From assembly GCA_029263415.1 (NCBI GenBank), contig JAJCXN010000039.1, positions 62,001 through 126,000 of the forward strand: DNA of 64,000 bases, given 5' to 3'. Source of the DNA: Acidobacteriota bacterium. Its GTDB lineage: Bacteria > Acidobacteriota > Thermoanaerobaculia > Multivoradales > Multivoraceae. The notes under the pieces were generated by a model. It was not told where the DNA came from. It did not search any database and saw nothing but the letters and a program-made list of their open reading frames with translations. Each line of letters begins with the position of its first letter. The stretch's first letter is position 1. This document shows, piece after piece, positions 18,312 to 27,704 of the stretch. Made by a program: the position numbers and the translations under genes.

Positions 18312-18649
18312 AGCAGCCTGTGGTGCAACCCTCGTGCGGCTGAGCGCGGGGATCTGCGGGGTCTGGTGGTGCCGCTGCCGCCGAGGGCGATGTCCCACGG
18401 GAGGCTTGCGCACCGGGCCATCGTTGAGGCGGTGCCCCACGGGAGGCTTACGCACCGGTGCCGCTGGGCGCCGCAAACCCCCGCGCCCAAAGGGTTCGGC
18501 TGCGTGGGCCCATCTGTGTCACCGCGCACGCTCGATGATGAACACCGGTGCGTTGGCCTCCCGCGGGACATCACCTTCGCGCACGGCGCGCCACATTTGG
18601 AGCCCATTCCGTCGAACTCAGCCACGCGGGAGTTTCACCACAGGCTGCC
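18312..18649. mobile_element. MITE-like element with 33-bp imperfect terminal inverted repeats
   Basis: The 338-bp segment is bounded by inverted repeats 18312-18344 and 18617-18649. They match at 27 of 33 positions and share the core GCAGCCTGTGGTG and inner GGCTGAG. Inside are three ~30-bp copies of a second motif (core CGGGAGGC...CGCACCGG): direct copies at 18388-18417 and 18431-18460 and an inverted copy at 18543-18575. No transposase is encoded and I see no target duplication. It fills the space between the GNAT start and the GST gene, and its right end forms the last 11 codons of the GST. Confidence 0.7.
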
Positions 18650-19319
18650 GGTGCAGACCGTCGATCACGGGATAGCCGCTTTGGTCCCAGCTGTCAGGTT
18701 GCGATTCTGACTCCCACTCCAAGAAGTCGGTGTCATTGAGCGCAACTGTGCTGTAAGCGGAGACGCGTTCGGGGAGCCCTATGCCGTAGCTACGCAAGCG
18801 GGTCACAACCGGCAGATAGAAGGCGTCGGCGATCGAGCGTTGGCCGTATAGCCATGGGCCAGGCGCGTGGTGAGAACTGAGCGCTTGATCCCACAAGGCG
18901 ATCACTCGATCGATGTCGCGCTGGGTGGGCTCGCTCCACTCTGCAATTGAGCTGCGACGATGGATGTTCATCGGCAGGTCGGTGCGCAAGTGCGGGAAGC
19001 CTGCATGCATTTCACTGGTGATGGATCGAGCTTGGGCGCGATCGTTGGGGTCTTTTGGCCACAGGCTTGGGTTCTGTTCTGCAGCCCATTCCGCGATCGC
19101 CAGGCTCTCCCACACGGTGAAGTCCTCGGTCTTGAGCGCGGGCACGCGACCACCAGGAGAGACATCCAAGACCTCGACGATCTGGCCCTTGCCGTATCCG
19201 GGCTGTGCGAGTTGGATCAATCGTTCTTCGAACGCGATTCCTGCCCACCGTAGGCACAGCCAAGGCCTGAGCGACCAGCTGGAGTAGTTCTTGTTGCCGA
19301 TGAAGAGAGTCGTGGCCAT
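18618..19319 (-). CDS. Glutathione S-transferase-like protein (copy 1)
   Basis: The 233-residue product has a thioredoxin-fold N-terminal domain, about 1-82. It begins LFIGNKNYSSWSLRPWLCLR with the Ser/Tyr region of bacterial GSTs, has a cis-Pro segment GRVPALKTEDF, and a helical C-terminal domain to about 215. It resembles a second GST in this window (33017-33712), with shared YSSWSLRPW and similar layout. GSTs conjugate glutathione or act as isomerases; the substrate here is unknown. The last 11 codons (ending QPVVKLPRG) lie in the right terminal repeat of the MITE-like element, so this C-terminus was probably acquired when the element inserted. Confidence 0.87.
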   Translation of the reverse strand: MATTLFIGNKNYSSWSLRPWLCLRWAGIAFEERLIQLAQPGYGKGQIVEVLDVSPGGRVPALKTEDFTVWESLAIAEWAAEQNPSLWPKDPNDRAQARSITSEMHAGFPHLRTDLPMNIHRRSSIAEWSEPTQRDIDRVIALWDQALSSHHAPGPWLYGQRSIADAFYLPVVTRLRSYGIGLPERVSAYSTVALNDTDFLEWESESQPDSWDQSGYPVIDGLHRQPVVKLPRG

Positions 19320-19340
19320 TGGGGGTTTGCGCCTTTCCGA

Positions 19341-22300
19341 TCAGCCGTCGCAGGTGTCGAAGGCATCGACCGAGAGGATGGGGATGAAGTCTTCGCCTTG
19401 CGGGTTCTGGTAAGTGTTCACGATCCCGGTGAGGGTATCGGTCACGGTCATGCTGGTTTCGACATTGGTCAGGCCGCCAGCAAAAACCCAGAAGCGATTG
19501 TTGAATGAACAGGCGTTCAGGACCTTGATCACAATCTCGACATTAGTGGGGTCAAAGAAAGTGAAGGTACCCGTGTCTGGCGTCAGCGCTTCCGCTTGGC
19601 CGCGACCGCTGGTGCCTTGGTCGGTGGCCCAGTCGATGGTGACCTGGAAACGACCGCCGCTCAAACATAGGGTTTCTGAATCGGGCACGCAAGTCCCTGT
19701 GTGCTGCTGTGCTGCAAGTAGGTCTTGCTTGGGTGAGAGGTGTACTTGAGCCACAAGCGACGTTGCGGCTGGAGGACCGCTCGCATGAGTGATTCGAAGC
19801 GGTGGAGTGCCGGTGCCCGCGTTGATCCCGCAGTCGATGAAGGAGTTGATCTCGAGAGTCGGTTGAAAGTCATCAAACAGAGGGTTGAACAGCGAGCGGG
19901 TGACGCCTGCGACCACATCGTCGACCAGCAAATGGACTTCGGTGTTGGTAAGCCCGGTCACAAACAGCCAGAAGCCGTTGGTGAAGCTGCATGCGTCGAG
20001 CACCTTCAGTACGACTTCGACATTGTCGTCTTGAAAGAACCACAAGTAGCCGCTGTCGGTGGTCAGTGGCACAGCAGTGGCATTTCCAATGGTGCCGCCA
20101 AAATCTTGCCATTGCACGGTGACCTCGAAGCGTTGTTCAGTGAGGCACAGTGGAGCGGTGCGGCCGGAGAGGGTGGTGCCGCAAACGCCGGCGCTCAGTG
20201 GAAAATCGATCTCGAAGACTTCAAAGTTGGTGGTCACGCTCGCAGGAACGGACGCAGAAGCGACGGTGAACTGAATCAAGTCGTGATCGGTAGCCGCCGG
20301 GGCCGTGGCTTGGCCTTCGAAAGGGAATGAAGGACCGATCGAGGTGCCTGCAGCGATCAGGACGACTTCGCTGCCGGCTCCGGCTTGGTCGCTGGTGATC
20401 GCTAGCACCAGGTCGCCGCCGCCGTTGGCGAACACTTCGACATCGGTTGCGTCGCGGCCCACTTCGAGGACCGGGCCGAGGCTTGTGAGTTCGCGATCAA
20501 AGACGCGCAGTTGGACCGCAGAGCTGGTCGATCCGGAGAGTTCGGTCGAGGCTACAGTGAGCGTACCTTCGCCGTTAAAGGCTAGGTCGACATCGGTGAT
20601 CTCCGCGCCCGGCGTGCTCACCGGCACCGAGTTCTCGGCGACTTGGGACCCGTCATCCCGGAGCGTGCGAATGATTGCTGTGCCCATCGAGCGGTCGAGC
20701 CAGGCGACCGCGGTGGTGCCCAGAGGACTAGTGGTGAGTTCCACGCGATTCGCGGCACCTAGGTCGATGGTGTCAGTGATCGGTGTGAGGTCTTGAGCGA
20801 ACAGGCGCAGTTGAGCAGCACCCGCCTTGATCCAAGCGACCGCAACTGTGCCGTCAGTTGCCGCGCTTAAGCGTAGTTCGCTTGGCAGAACGGGGCCGCC
20901 AAATACGCTGGCTTCGCCGCAGCTCAGTGCCGGTTCGATATCGAGGTCAAGACAAGAGAGCTTGAGGGAACCGCTATCTGCTGCGGTGAGCAGCAGTAGT
21001 TCGCCGTTGCGATTGAAGTCGAGGTCCGGAAGCGCCGCGCTGAGTGGGCCCAGTCCTGCCATGAAGGTCGTGCGGGAAGTACGGATGAAAATCTCGTCTT
21101 CTTCGCCAGCCAATGAGCCGGCGCGATCGAGCCAAACCTGAACCACGCTGCCTTCGTTCTTCGGTCCGGGTCGCACAGCGGACCGTGGCCCTACGATCTG
21201 GTCGACGGTCTGGAACGCTGCACTGGGCAAGGAGAAGTCGTCGTCTGTAATCAGGACCTGCGCTTGGGGCTCGCCAAGATCGGCACCCGCAACATTGGTG
21301 AGGGTCAGGACGATCGTCTCTGCGGGGTCGGCAACGGCGTCGTCGAGGATGGTGACGGTGATTTCCTTCGGTCCGATCTCGTTGGCGGTCCAAGAAAGAG
21401 AGGTCGCAGAGACAGTGAAATCAACACTCTGTTCGGCTGAGCCTGAGACGGTGACGTCGACAGTCGCGGGGAGTGAGGCTGCACCGGCGCGCTCGACGAC
21501 TAGCACGCCGGTGCCGTCGGGCTCCGCGAGTGAGAGGAAGGTTGTGGTGAAGCCGACGGTGCCGATGTCGTTGTCGCTGATGCGCAGAGTAGCGACGGTC
21601 GGTGTTCCAAGAGTTGCGCCCTCCGGACTGGTGAGAGCGAGGGTTGCGTCTTCGGTGGACTCAATCAACCCATCGTCGACGACGGTGACCGCGAAGGTCT
21701 TGGTGCCTCCTTCGCCGTTCGCCCATTGCAACTGCTGGTTGACTGGTCCGAGGTCTTGTCCGATTGTGGCGGTGCCGCTGCTGGCGGTGACCGTCACGCT
21801 CGCCTCGCCAAAGAACAGGCCGTTGCGCTCGACTCCTAGCTGGATGATGCCTGCTGATTCGGCAACGGTGTGCTCGCCTGAGGTCAGAACGCCGTTGAAA
21901 CGCAGAGTGTCTGGTGGCCCGATATCGTCATCGTTGATGCGCACCGTGACCACGTTGGGATTGCCGATCACCGCTTCTCCAGATACCAGCGACACTGCGA
22001 TGCGGATGGTCTCTACACCTTCAAGAAGCTCGTCGTTGATGATCGAGACGTCGACGGATTTGGGTTGGCTGTCACCGCCAGCAAAGAACACTGAGGTTTG
22101 AGACAACTCGAAGTCATCGAGCAAAGTGGCGCTGCCACCGGTGACTGTCAACGCCACTTGCACATCGCCGCTCGAGCCGCCAATGCGCTCGATGGTGAGG
22201 GTTACAGGCCCAGCTTCTTCGTTGACCTCAACCGATGCGGTATCGAACGAGATGCTGCCCGCAGTGACATCGTCGTCGAGGATGACGAGTTGGGAGAGGT

Positions 22301-23321
22301 CGTTGCCGCCCAAGAAGACAGTGCCGCTCGGCTGCGGATTGGTGAGCACCAGATCTGCGATCTCGGTGCCCTCTTCGAGGGTGTCATCGACGATGGTGGT
22401 GATCACCAGCTTGTCGGCGCTGTCCCCGGCCGCCCAATTGACTGTGGTTGCAACTGCAGCGAAGTCGTCAGGCGCGCTGGCGGTGTTGTTGATCGAAGCA
22501 ACATCAACGCTGATCGCGCCGGCGCTGGTGCCGGTACGGGTCAAGGTGAAGGTGGCTGTGCCTGCATCTTCGGTGGGTTGGTACAAGGCTTGGCTGAACT
22601 GCACCACGTCGCCAGGTGGCGGATCGTTGTCGATCACGTCGATCCTCGCCTCCACCACGCTGCCGAGAGCCGCACCTTGAACGTTGGAAACGGCAACGAA
22701 GAAGGACTCGTCGTCTTCGAACACGGCATCGCCAGTGATCGGAATCGCGATCAAGCGGTTACTGGTGTCACCGTCTGACCAACTGAGCGTGCCGCTGCTG
22801 TTGGTGTAATCGTCGGTAGCTATTGCGGTGCCGTCGGCGGTGGCGTAGTCGACTTGCGCAGCACCTTGTGACCCGTTTTGCCGCAGCACCGAAACTTGAA
22901 CTTGCCCTGCACCTTCGTCGACCATGAACGAGGTCGCGCCCAAGGTGATCGTGCCCGGAGCGGTGATGGTGACGTTGGCCTCGGCGAACGCCCCGAGGCA
23001 GTCTGTGTGAAAGACGGTGAGCGTCTTGTCGCCAGCTGTGGCCCATGACACCTGGATGATCCGGTTGCTTGCGACGCCGGCGATCAATCCGTCGCCGACT
23101 TGCCAGAAGTATTGGCCCTCGGTTGGGTTGCAACCTACAGCGGACGCTTCGAACTCAAGCAGAGTGTTGGCCGTTCCTGCGCTGGGACCATCGATGGTGA
23201 GGGTCTGGCCGGTAGCGGCCGTGACCACCAGCGCCATCGCTAGGCCAAGCAGCAGACGGGGGTCGCTGATGCGAGCTGTAAAGCTGGTGGAAGAAACGAA
23301 CAAGAACGACGGGAGGTGCAA
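19341..23321 (-). CDS. Large secreted Calx-beta repeat protein
   Basis: The 1326-residue product starts at TTG 23321 behind AAAGGA and has a signal peptide (hydrophobic about 22-38). A PKD/Ig-like domain follows (about 45-140). Then come five Calx-beta domains (about 145-725) with the VxExAGxxxxxVxRxG entry and DD..EGTE/ADP..ET calcium-loop pattern. A middle part of about 330 residues shows propeller-like repeats. The C-terminus has two copies of an about 100-residue domain (start RFEVTVQW and RFQVTIDW, inner WFF or TFF, KVLDACSF and KVLNACSF). That end domain recurs on large exported proteins of Acidobacteriota. Calx-beta domains bind Ca2+ and stiffen adhesins. A surface adhesin or matrix protein is likely; no enzyme motif is seen. 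Confidence 0.85.
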   Translation of the reverse strand: MHLPSFLFVSSTSFTARISDPRLLLGLAMALVVTAATGQTLTIDGPSAGTANTLLEFEASAVGCNPTEGQYFWQVGDGLIAGVASNRIIQVSWATAGDKTLTVFHTDCLGAFAEANVTITAPGTITLGATSFMVDEGAGQVQVSVLRQNGSQGAAQVDYATADGTAIATDDYTNSSGTLSWSDGDTSNRLIAIPITGDAVFEDDESFFVAVSNVQGAALGSVVEARIDVIDNDPPPGDVVQFSQALYQPTEDAGTATFTLTRTGTSAGAISVDVASINNTASAPDDFAAVATTVNWAAGDSADKLVITTIVDDTLEEGTEIADLVLTNPQPSGTVFLGGNDLSQLVILDDDVTAGSISFDTASVEVNEEAGPVTLTIERIGGSSGDVQVALTVTGGSATLLDDFELSQTSVFFAGGDSQPKSVDVSIINDELLEGVETIRIAVSLVSGEAVIGNPNVVTVRINDDDIGPPDTLRFNGVLTSGEHTVAESAGIIQLGVERNGLFFGEASVTVTASSGTATIGQDLGPVNQQLQWANGEGGTKTFAVTVVDDGLIESTEDATLALTSPEGATLGTPTVATLRISDNDIGTVGFTTTFLSLAEPDGTGVLVVERAGAASLPATVDVTVSGSAEQSVDFTVSATSLSWTANEIGPKEITVTILDDAVADPAETIVLTLTNVAGADLGEPQAQVLITDDDFSLPSAAFQTVDQIVGPRSAVRPGPKNEGSVVQVWLDRAGSLAGEEDEIFIRTSRTTFMAGLGPLSAALPDLDFNRNGELLLLTAADSGSLKLSCLDLDIEPALSCGEASVFGGPVLPSELRLSAATDGTVAVAWIKAGAAQLRLFAQDLTPITDTIDLGAANRVELTTSPLGTTAVAWLDRSMGTAIIRTLRDDGSQVAENSVPVSTPGAEITDVDLAFNGEGTLTVASTELSGSTSSAVQLRVFDRELTSLGPVLEVGRDATDVEVFANGGGDLVLAITSDQAGAGSEVVLIAAGTSIGPSFPFEGQATAPAATDHDLIQFTVASASVPASVTTNFEVFEIDFPLSAGVCGTTLSGRTAPLCLTEQRFEVTVQWQDFGGTIGNATAVPLTTDSGYLWFFQDDNVEVVLKVLDACSFTNGFWLFVTGLTNTEVHLLVDDVVAGVTRSLFNPLFDDFQPTLEINSFIDCGINAGTGTPPLRITHASGPPAATSLVAQVHLSPKQDLLAAQQHTGTCVPDSETLCLSGGRFQVTIDWATDQGTSGRGQAEALTPDTGTFTFFDPTNVEIVIKVLNACSFNNRFWVFAGGLTNVETSMTVTDTLTGIVNTYQNPQGEDFIPILSVDAFDTCDG

Positions 23322-23380
23322 AGGACAGGTCCTTTCGAGGGATGGCCACTCTTGGGTCTATCTCGAAGGCGGACCCAGTG

Positions 23381-23405
23381 GCCCTATGCTACTGCGACAT
23401 AGGGC
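23381..23405. promoter_or_regulatory. 8-bp inverted repeat between divergent genes
   Basis: GCCCTATG at 23381-23388 pairs perfectly with CATAGGGC at 23398-23405, with a 9-nt loop. It lies 60 bp upstream of the Calx-beta gene start and in the control region shared with the plus-strand DUF3592 gene. It could be an operator palindrome or a leader hairpin. Confidence 0.45.
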
Positions 23406-23601
23406 GGCTGCCTAACCGGTGGTTAGCGATCTGTGTCTTCTTTGTCCTTAAGATCTTGTGCTCAATATGGAGAGTCGTACCTTCATCGGCACAAGAGGAC
23501 TTCAACTGAGTGGCTGTTGTGAACGCTAGACTGCAACTCCGGGTTCGCGCCCAGCATTCAGTCCAACTGTGAGCCCACCCGCTCAAGGCACTCCATCCAA
23601 G

Positions 23602-24045
23602 ATGTACCAGTTTCCCGTCTTCATCGGCATCGTCCTGTTCGGAGTCGTGATGTTCGCCTTCGGTACCTATGTTCGCCTGAGGTACCAGCGCTGGCAGCGG
23701 CTGTCGCTCACCGCCATGGGGACGGTGGTGCGGATTGAAAGCGATCGGCCCGGGCACGAACTCGCAGCGCCTAAACCGAAACGATTTGGCCGGGGCCGGG
23801 GCCCGCGCCATGTCTGGCCCGTCTTCAGCTACCGGGACGCGACGGGAGAACAGCGCGAGCGTCGATCGCCCAATGCGATGCGCAATGGCAGCGTTGCCGT
23901 GGGTGATGAGTGGCCGCTGTTTTATCCGAGCGACCGCCCCTACGCCGCGCGCATCGACGACGGCTCGGAGATGCGGGTATCGCGCGTTGCGCTGGCGATG
24001 GCAGCTCTGTGTCTGCCGGGGCTAGTCCTTGCTCTGCTGATCTGA
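23602..24045 (+). CDS. DUF3592-type small membrane protein
   Basis: The 147-residue product starts at ATG 23602 (GTG 23569 is an in-frame alternative). The layout is a transmembrane helix at about 4-24, an SH3-like beta domain (MGTVVRIESDR, VWPVFSYRDATGEQRER, GDEWPLFYPSDRPYAARID) and a second helix at the C-terminal 18 residues. This is the usual plan of DUF3592 proteins, whose role is unknown. I see no catalytic residues. It stands alone, divergent from the Calx-beta gene and convergent with the tricorn gene. Confidence 0.72.
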   Translation: MYQFPVFIGIVLFGVVMFAFGTYVRLRYQRWQRLSLTAMGTVVRIESDRPGHELAAPKPKRFGRGRGPRHVWPVFSYRDATGEQRERRSPNAMRNGSVAVGDEWPLFYPSDRPYAARIDDGSEMRVSRVALAMAALCLPGLVLALLI

Positions 24046-24167
24046 CTCAGTCGATCGGCTCCGCGAGCGATCGGCTCTTCGATCGCCACGCGGCCCGGCG
24101 CCGCCAGGAGCTGTCAGAGCTTGGGAAGGCTTGCGTGCATGGAACTCGTCAAGTGCTCCGTGGAACC

Positions 24168-24192
24168 GCGTAGCGCCTCGGTGACGCTACGC
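24168..24192. terminator. Hairpin between convergent genes
   Basis: GCGTAGCG at 24168-24175 and CGCTACGC at 24185-24192 form a perfect 8-bp stem with a 9-nt loop. It stands between the plus-strand DUF3592 gene and the minus-strand tricorn gene. There is no clear T run, so it may be a bidirectional or factor-assisted terminator. Confidence 0.5.
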
Positions 24193-24215
24193 AGTATTCC
24201 CGCTTGCTTCTTCGA

Positions 24216-27200
24216 TCAGGGAGCTTTGGTCTTGACCGGATCAGCCGGGCGCGACGGTAGCTTCTTTGGATCGCGCTCCATCGATTGCAGGACCTCGTGC
24301 AGGCCGCGTGCGAGCTGCGGGTCGAGACCGGCGATCACCTCGGCCGGCGTGTTTGAGACCTCGATGTCGGGCGCAACGCCAACACCTTCGATGATGTACT
24401 CGCCTTCAGCGTTGTTGGTCGAAGCAAGCGGCACAAACACCGAGCCGCCGTCAAGCAGCGGTCCGAAGCTCGAAATGCCGACCACGCCGCCCCAGGTGAG
24501 TTTGCCGATCAGCGGTCCGAGTCCGGCCTCGCGAAAACGAGCCGGGAAGATGTCGCCGTCCGAGGCCGAGGTGCCATTGATCAAGCAAGCCATGTGGCCG
24601 TGGAAGACGGTGTTGGGATAGGTGCCGGGGCTGTCGTCCGCGAAGCTAAAACGAGTGCCCAAAAGCTTGGTGTCGAGACGCTCGATGATCCATTGCGAGA
24701 TGTTGCCGCCACCGTTGGAACGGACGTCCACCACCATGCCCTCTTTGCGGATCTGCGGGTAAAACCACTTGATGAACTCGTACGCACCGTTGGCTCCCAT
24801 GTCGGGAATGTGGATGTAGCCCACACGGCCGTCACTCTGCTCTTTGACCCACTTGCGGTTGTGGTTGACCTGGTCGAGGTAGAGCAGGCTAGCTTCGCTG
24901 CGGACCGGCCTGAAGGTGGCTTCGCGCTGTTCGGCTTCAGGAGCGTCGGCTTGCGCGGCAAGCGTCAGGGTGACGGGATCGGTCTTGTAGCGGAGTAACC
25001 GATAGGGGTTGTCATTTGCTGCGAGAGGTTCTCCGTCGATGGCGAGAACCAGGTCGCCGACATTGGCGTTGACGCCGATCGCTGTCAGTGGCGCGCGATA
25101 CTTCGATTCAGCGTTGTGGCCCGCAAAGATGTGCTCAATGCGATATCGACCACTCTTTGAGTCCAGTTCAAAGCGAGCACCGGGCAAAGCGACGCTTGGC
25201 CGGTCTGGTAGATCGAAGTCGCCGCCCGCGATGTACGCATGGCCAACGTTGAGTTCAGCGATCATCTCGCCGATCACGTAGTTGAGATCCGAGCGATGTG
25301 CGACGTGATCAAGCAGGGTTTGGTATTGCTCGCCGATGCTGTCCCAGTCGTAGCCATGCATGTTGTCGACGTAGAAGAAGTCGCGGAACCGGCGCCATAC
25401 CTGGTCAAAGATGGTGTTCCACTCTTCGCTGGGCACGATGTCGCTGGCGAGGCCTCTGGTTGACACGGTCTTTGAGTCACCGCCTTCGATCCCATAGACC
25501 TTGTGGCTGCCGCTCTGGCTAACGATGATCTTCTTGCCGTTGGGCGAGAGTGCCCAGCCGCCGACACCGTCGATCAGCTCTTTGGACTCGCGATCGGCGA
25601 AGTCGAAGGCGTGCAGCTTGGGGCTGATAGCACTGCCGCGACCGTAGTACGACTCGCCGAAGGTGGTGTAGAGCAACTTGCCATCGGCGGCGGCGATGCC
25701 GCCGATGTTGTCTGAACCGATGGGCAGAGCCGCGACGCGGTTAGCGAGGCCGTCGAAGTCGATCTTGACGGTGGCTTTGGAGGCCTCCGCCGCTTTGTCC
25801 TTTTCAGCTGCCTTCTTGCCGGCCGCCTTCTTGTCATCGGTGTTCTTGGATTCGCCATCACTCGAGTCGCTGTCCGCGTCGTCGTCTTTAGTGTCCGCCA
25901 CTTCGACTTCATCGCTCTGGGGCGGGAAAGGGTGCTCAGTGTCTTTAGTCAGAGCAAGCGCGAAGATGCCGGTGTTGCGGTTGCCCGCGAAGTTCCACTC
26001 GATCGACGAGATCAGCGGCGCGAACTCGCGCTGCGACAAGAAGAACAGGTACTTGCCGTCCCGATCCCAGGTGGGGCCGTACTCGTTGAACATCTCGTCG
26101 GTGATGCGGCGCAGCACGCCGTCGGTTCGGCTCCAGATCCAGATGGAGCTATTGCCGTTGTCGTCAGTCATTGAGAACGAGAGCCAGTGACTATCGGGCG
26201 ACCAAGAGTAGTCGCCGATGAGCCCGTGCTTTTCATCAGCAATCTCGCGATGGGTCTCGGCCTCAACGTCTACGACGTATACCTTGCCGTTCTTGTCGGC
26301 GATCGCCATGCGTTCACCGTCCGGTGACCAAGTCGGGGCGAACAGCATGCCGGTGTCGGCACCAAAGCTTGAAATACGTTTGGCCTCGCCACCACGCTCT
26401 GGGATCAAGTAGAGCTGCTCTTCCTTGGTGGCGTCTGAGACGTAGGCGATCTGGCGGCCGTCGGGCGACCAGCGCGAGTGCTTTTCGTGGGCGGTAGAGG
26501 TGTTGGTGAGATTGCGAGTGGGGCCGTTCTCCACCGGCGCAGTGAAGATGTCGCCGCGGGCAACAAACAGAGCACGCTCTCCTGCGGGCGAGAGCTCCAG
26601 GTCGTTGATCTGATCGCCGACGCGCTGATGCCGTGCGCGCTTGTCGAGACCGTCATTGGGAACGTGGATCGAGGGTTGTGTGATCTGTTGGCTAGCGGTG
26701 TCGTAGATAGCGAGTTCGCCGGCGTATTCATAGACGATCTGGCTGTTGCCGTCAGAACTCGCCCAGCGCACATCCCAGTCGGTGGAGTTGGTGACCTGAG
26801 TGACCGTGTTGCCATCAAGGCTCGAGCTATAGAGATTGAGGGTGTCGTCGCGATCCGAAACAAAGAAGAGGCCGTCCTTGAGCCACATCGGATCGCGCTC
26901 AGTGCGCTTGTGGTGAGCGATCGGCGTCACCGCGTGAGTCTCAAGATTGAAGCGGTAGAGGTCTTGTGCCCAGCCGCCCTCATAACGCTTCCAAGTGCGG
27001 AAGTCGCGAGCGAGGGGTGAGTAGATGATCTCTTTGCCGTTGGGCGATAGATCGCCAGCGCCCGAATCCGGCATCGGAAGACGAACCGGCAAGCCGCCCG
27101 CTGCATCGACCGTGTAGAGATTGGAATTAGCGCGGATGCCATCGGCGTCGCGCAAGGAGCGGAACAGAATCGTCTTACCGTCTGGGCTCCAGCCGTAGAC

Positions 27201-27578
27201 TTGATTGTCGTAGCCCCAGCGCGGAGGAAGTGGTCCGCGCGCAGGATAGTAGGTCAACTGCCGCGGCTCGCCGCCGCCCGCAGGCATCACGTACACCTGC
27301 TCGTCGCCGTCGTACTGCCCGGTGAAGGCGATCCGCTTTCCATCAGGTGAGAACTTGGCGAACATCTCAAGCCCAGGGTGTGCGGTCAGGCGCGTGGCAA
27401 CGCCGCCAGTCTTGGCCGAGATCCAAATGTTGCCGCCGTACGAGAAGGTCACTTGATCGCCGTGGATATCAGGGAAACGGAGGAGTTTGGTCGGCGCTTG
27501 GGCGCTAGCGATGGATGTCAAAAGTAGAAAGCTGAGAACGACGAGGAGGCCGGCGGCGCGGAAATTGCGTTGAATCAT
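24216..27578 (-). CDS. Secreted tricorn-type S41 peptidase
   Basis: The 1120-residue product has a signal peptide (ending SIASAQA), unlike archaeal cytoplasmic tricorn. Residues about 30-560 form WD40/TolB-like propellers with repeated SPDGKRIAF, SPDGRQIAY and SPDSHWLSF blades. An acidic-lysine linker (about 575-625) is followed by the core region. That has a helical bundle with the HVAHRSDLNYVIGEMIAEL segment and NVGHAY carrying the expected His, a PDZ domain (VGDLVLAIDGEPL) and the S41 catalytic part with NGTSASDGDIF (nucleophile Ser) and EGVGVAPDIEV (Glu). All catalytic residues are present. In the periplasm it would trim peptides. Length and order match bacterial tricorn homologues. Confidence 0.93.
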   Translation of the reverse strand: MIQRNFRAAGLLVVLSFLLLTSIASAQAPTKLLRFPDIHGDQVTFSYGGNIWISAKTGGVATRLTAHPGLEMFAKFSPDGKRIAFTGQYDGDEQVYVMPAGGGEPRQLTYYPARGPLPPRWGYDNQVYGWSPDGKTILFRSLRDADGIRANSNLYTVDAAGGLPVRLPMPDSGAGDLSPNGKEIIYSPLARDFRTWKRYEGGWAQDLYRFNLETHAVTPIAHHKRTERDPMWLKDGLFFVSDRDDTLNLYSSSLDGNTVTQVTNSTDWDVRWASSDGNSQIVYEYAGELAIYDTASQQITQPSIHVPNDGLDKRARHQRVGDQINDLELSPAGERALFVARGDIFTAPVENGPTRNLTNTSTAHEKHSRWSPDGRQIAYVSDATKEEQLYLIPERGGEAKRISSFGADTGMLFAPTWSPDGERMAIADKNGKVYVVDVEAETHREIADEKHGLIGDYSWSPDSHWLSFSMTDDNGNSSIWIWSRTDGVLRRITDEMFNEYGPTWDRDGKYLFFLSQREFAPLISSIEWNFAGNRNTGIFALALTKDTEHPFPPQSDEVEVADTKDDDADSDSSDGESKNTDDKKAAGKKAAEKDKAAEASKATVKIDFDGLANRVAALPIGSDNIGGIAAADGKLLYTTFGESYYGRGSAISPKLHAFDFADRESKELIDGVGGWALSPNGKKIIVSQSGSHKVYGIEGGDSKTVSTRGLASDIVPSEEWNTIFDQVWRRFRDFFYVDNMHGYDWDSIGEQYQTLLDHVAHRSDLNYVIGEMIAELNVGHAYIAGGDFDLPDRPSVALPGARFELDSKSGRYRIEHIFAGHNAESKYRAPLTAIGVNANVGDLVLAIDGEPLAANDNPYRLLRYKTDPVTLTLAAQADAPEAEQREATFRPVRSEASLLYLDQVNHNRKWVKEQSDGRVGYIHIPDMGANGAYEFIKWFYPQIRKEGMVVDVRSNGGGNISQWIIERLDTKLLGTRFSFADDSPGTYPNTVFHGHMACLINGTSASDGDIFPARFREAGLGPLIGKLTWGGVVGISSFGPLLDGGSVFVPLASTNNAEGEYIIEGVGVAPDIEVSNTPAEVIAGLDPQLARGLHEVLQSMERDPKKLPSRPADPVKTKAP

Positions 27579-27704
27579 TAGATGAACAGTGCTCGCGGTA
27601 TTAGGTGGAGTGATCGGATTTGTGAGGAATCTGTGTTGATACGTACGGGAGGAGGCCGGGTTCCGGCGTTTCAGACGGTATCTCGCGGTATCTCGCCGGC
27701 AAGC

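Noticed and set aside
18306-18476. N-terminal extension of the GNAT protein (VRKPPVGHR repeats)
   Set aside because: The repeated peptide is just the translated inner repeats of the MITE-like element; GNAT homology starts at MSDWTQP.
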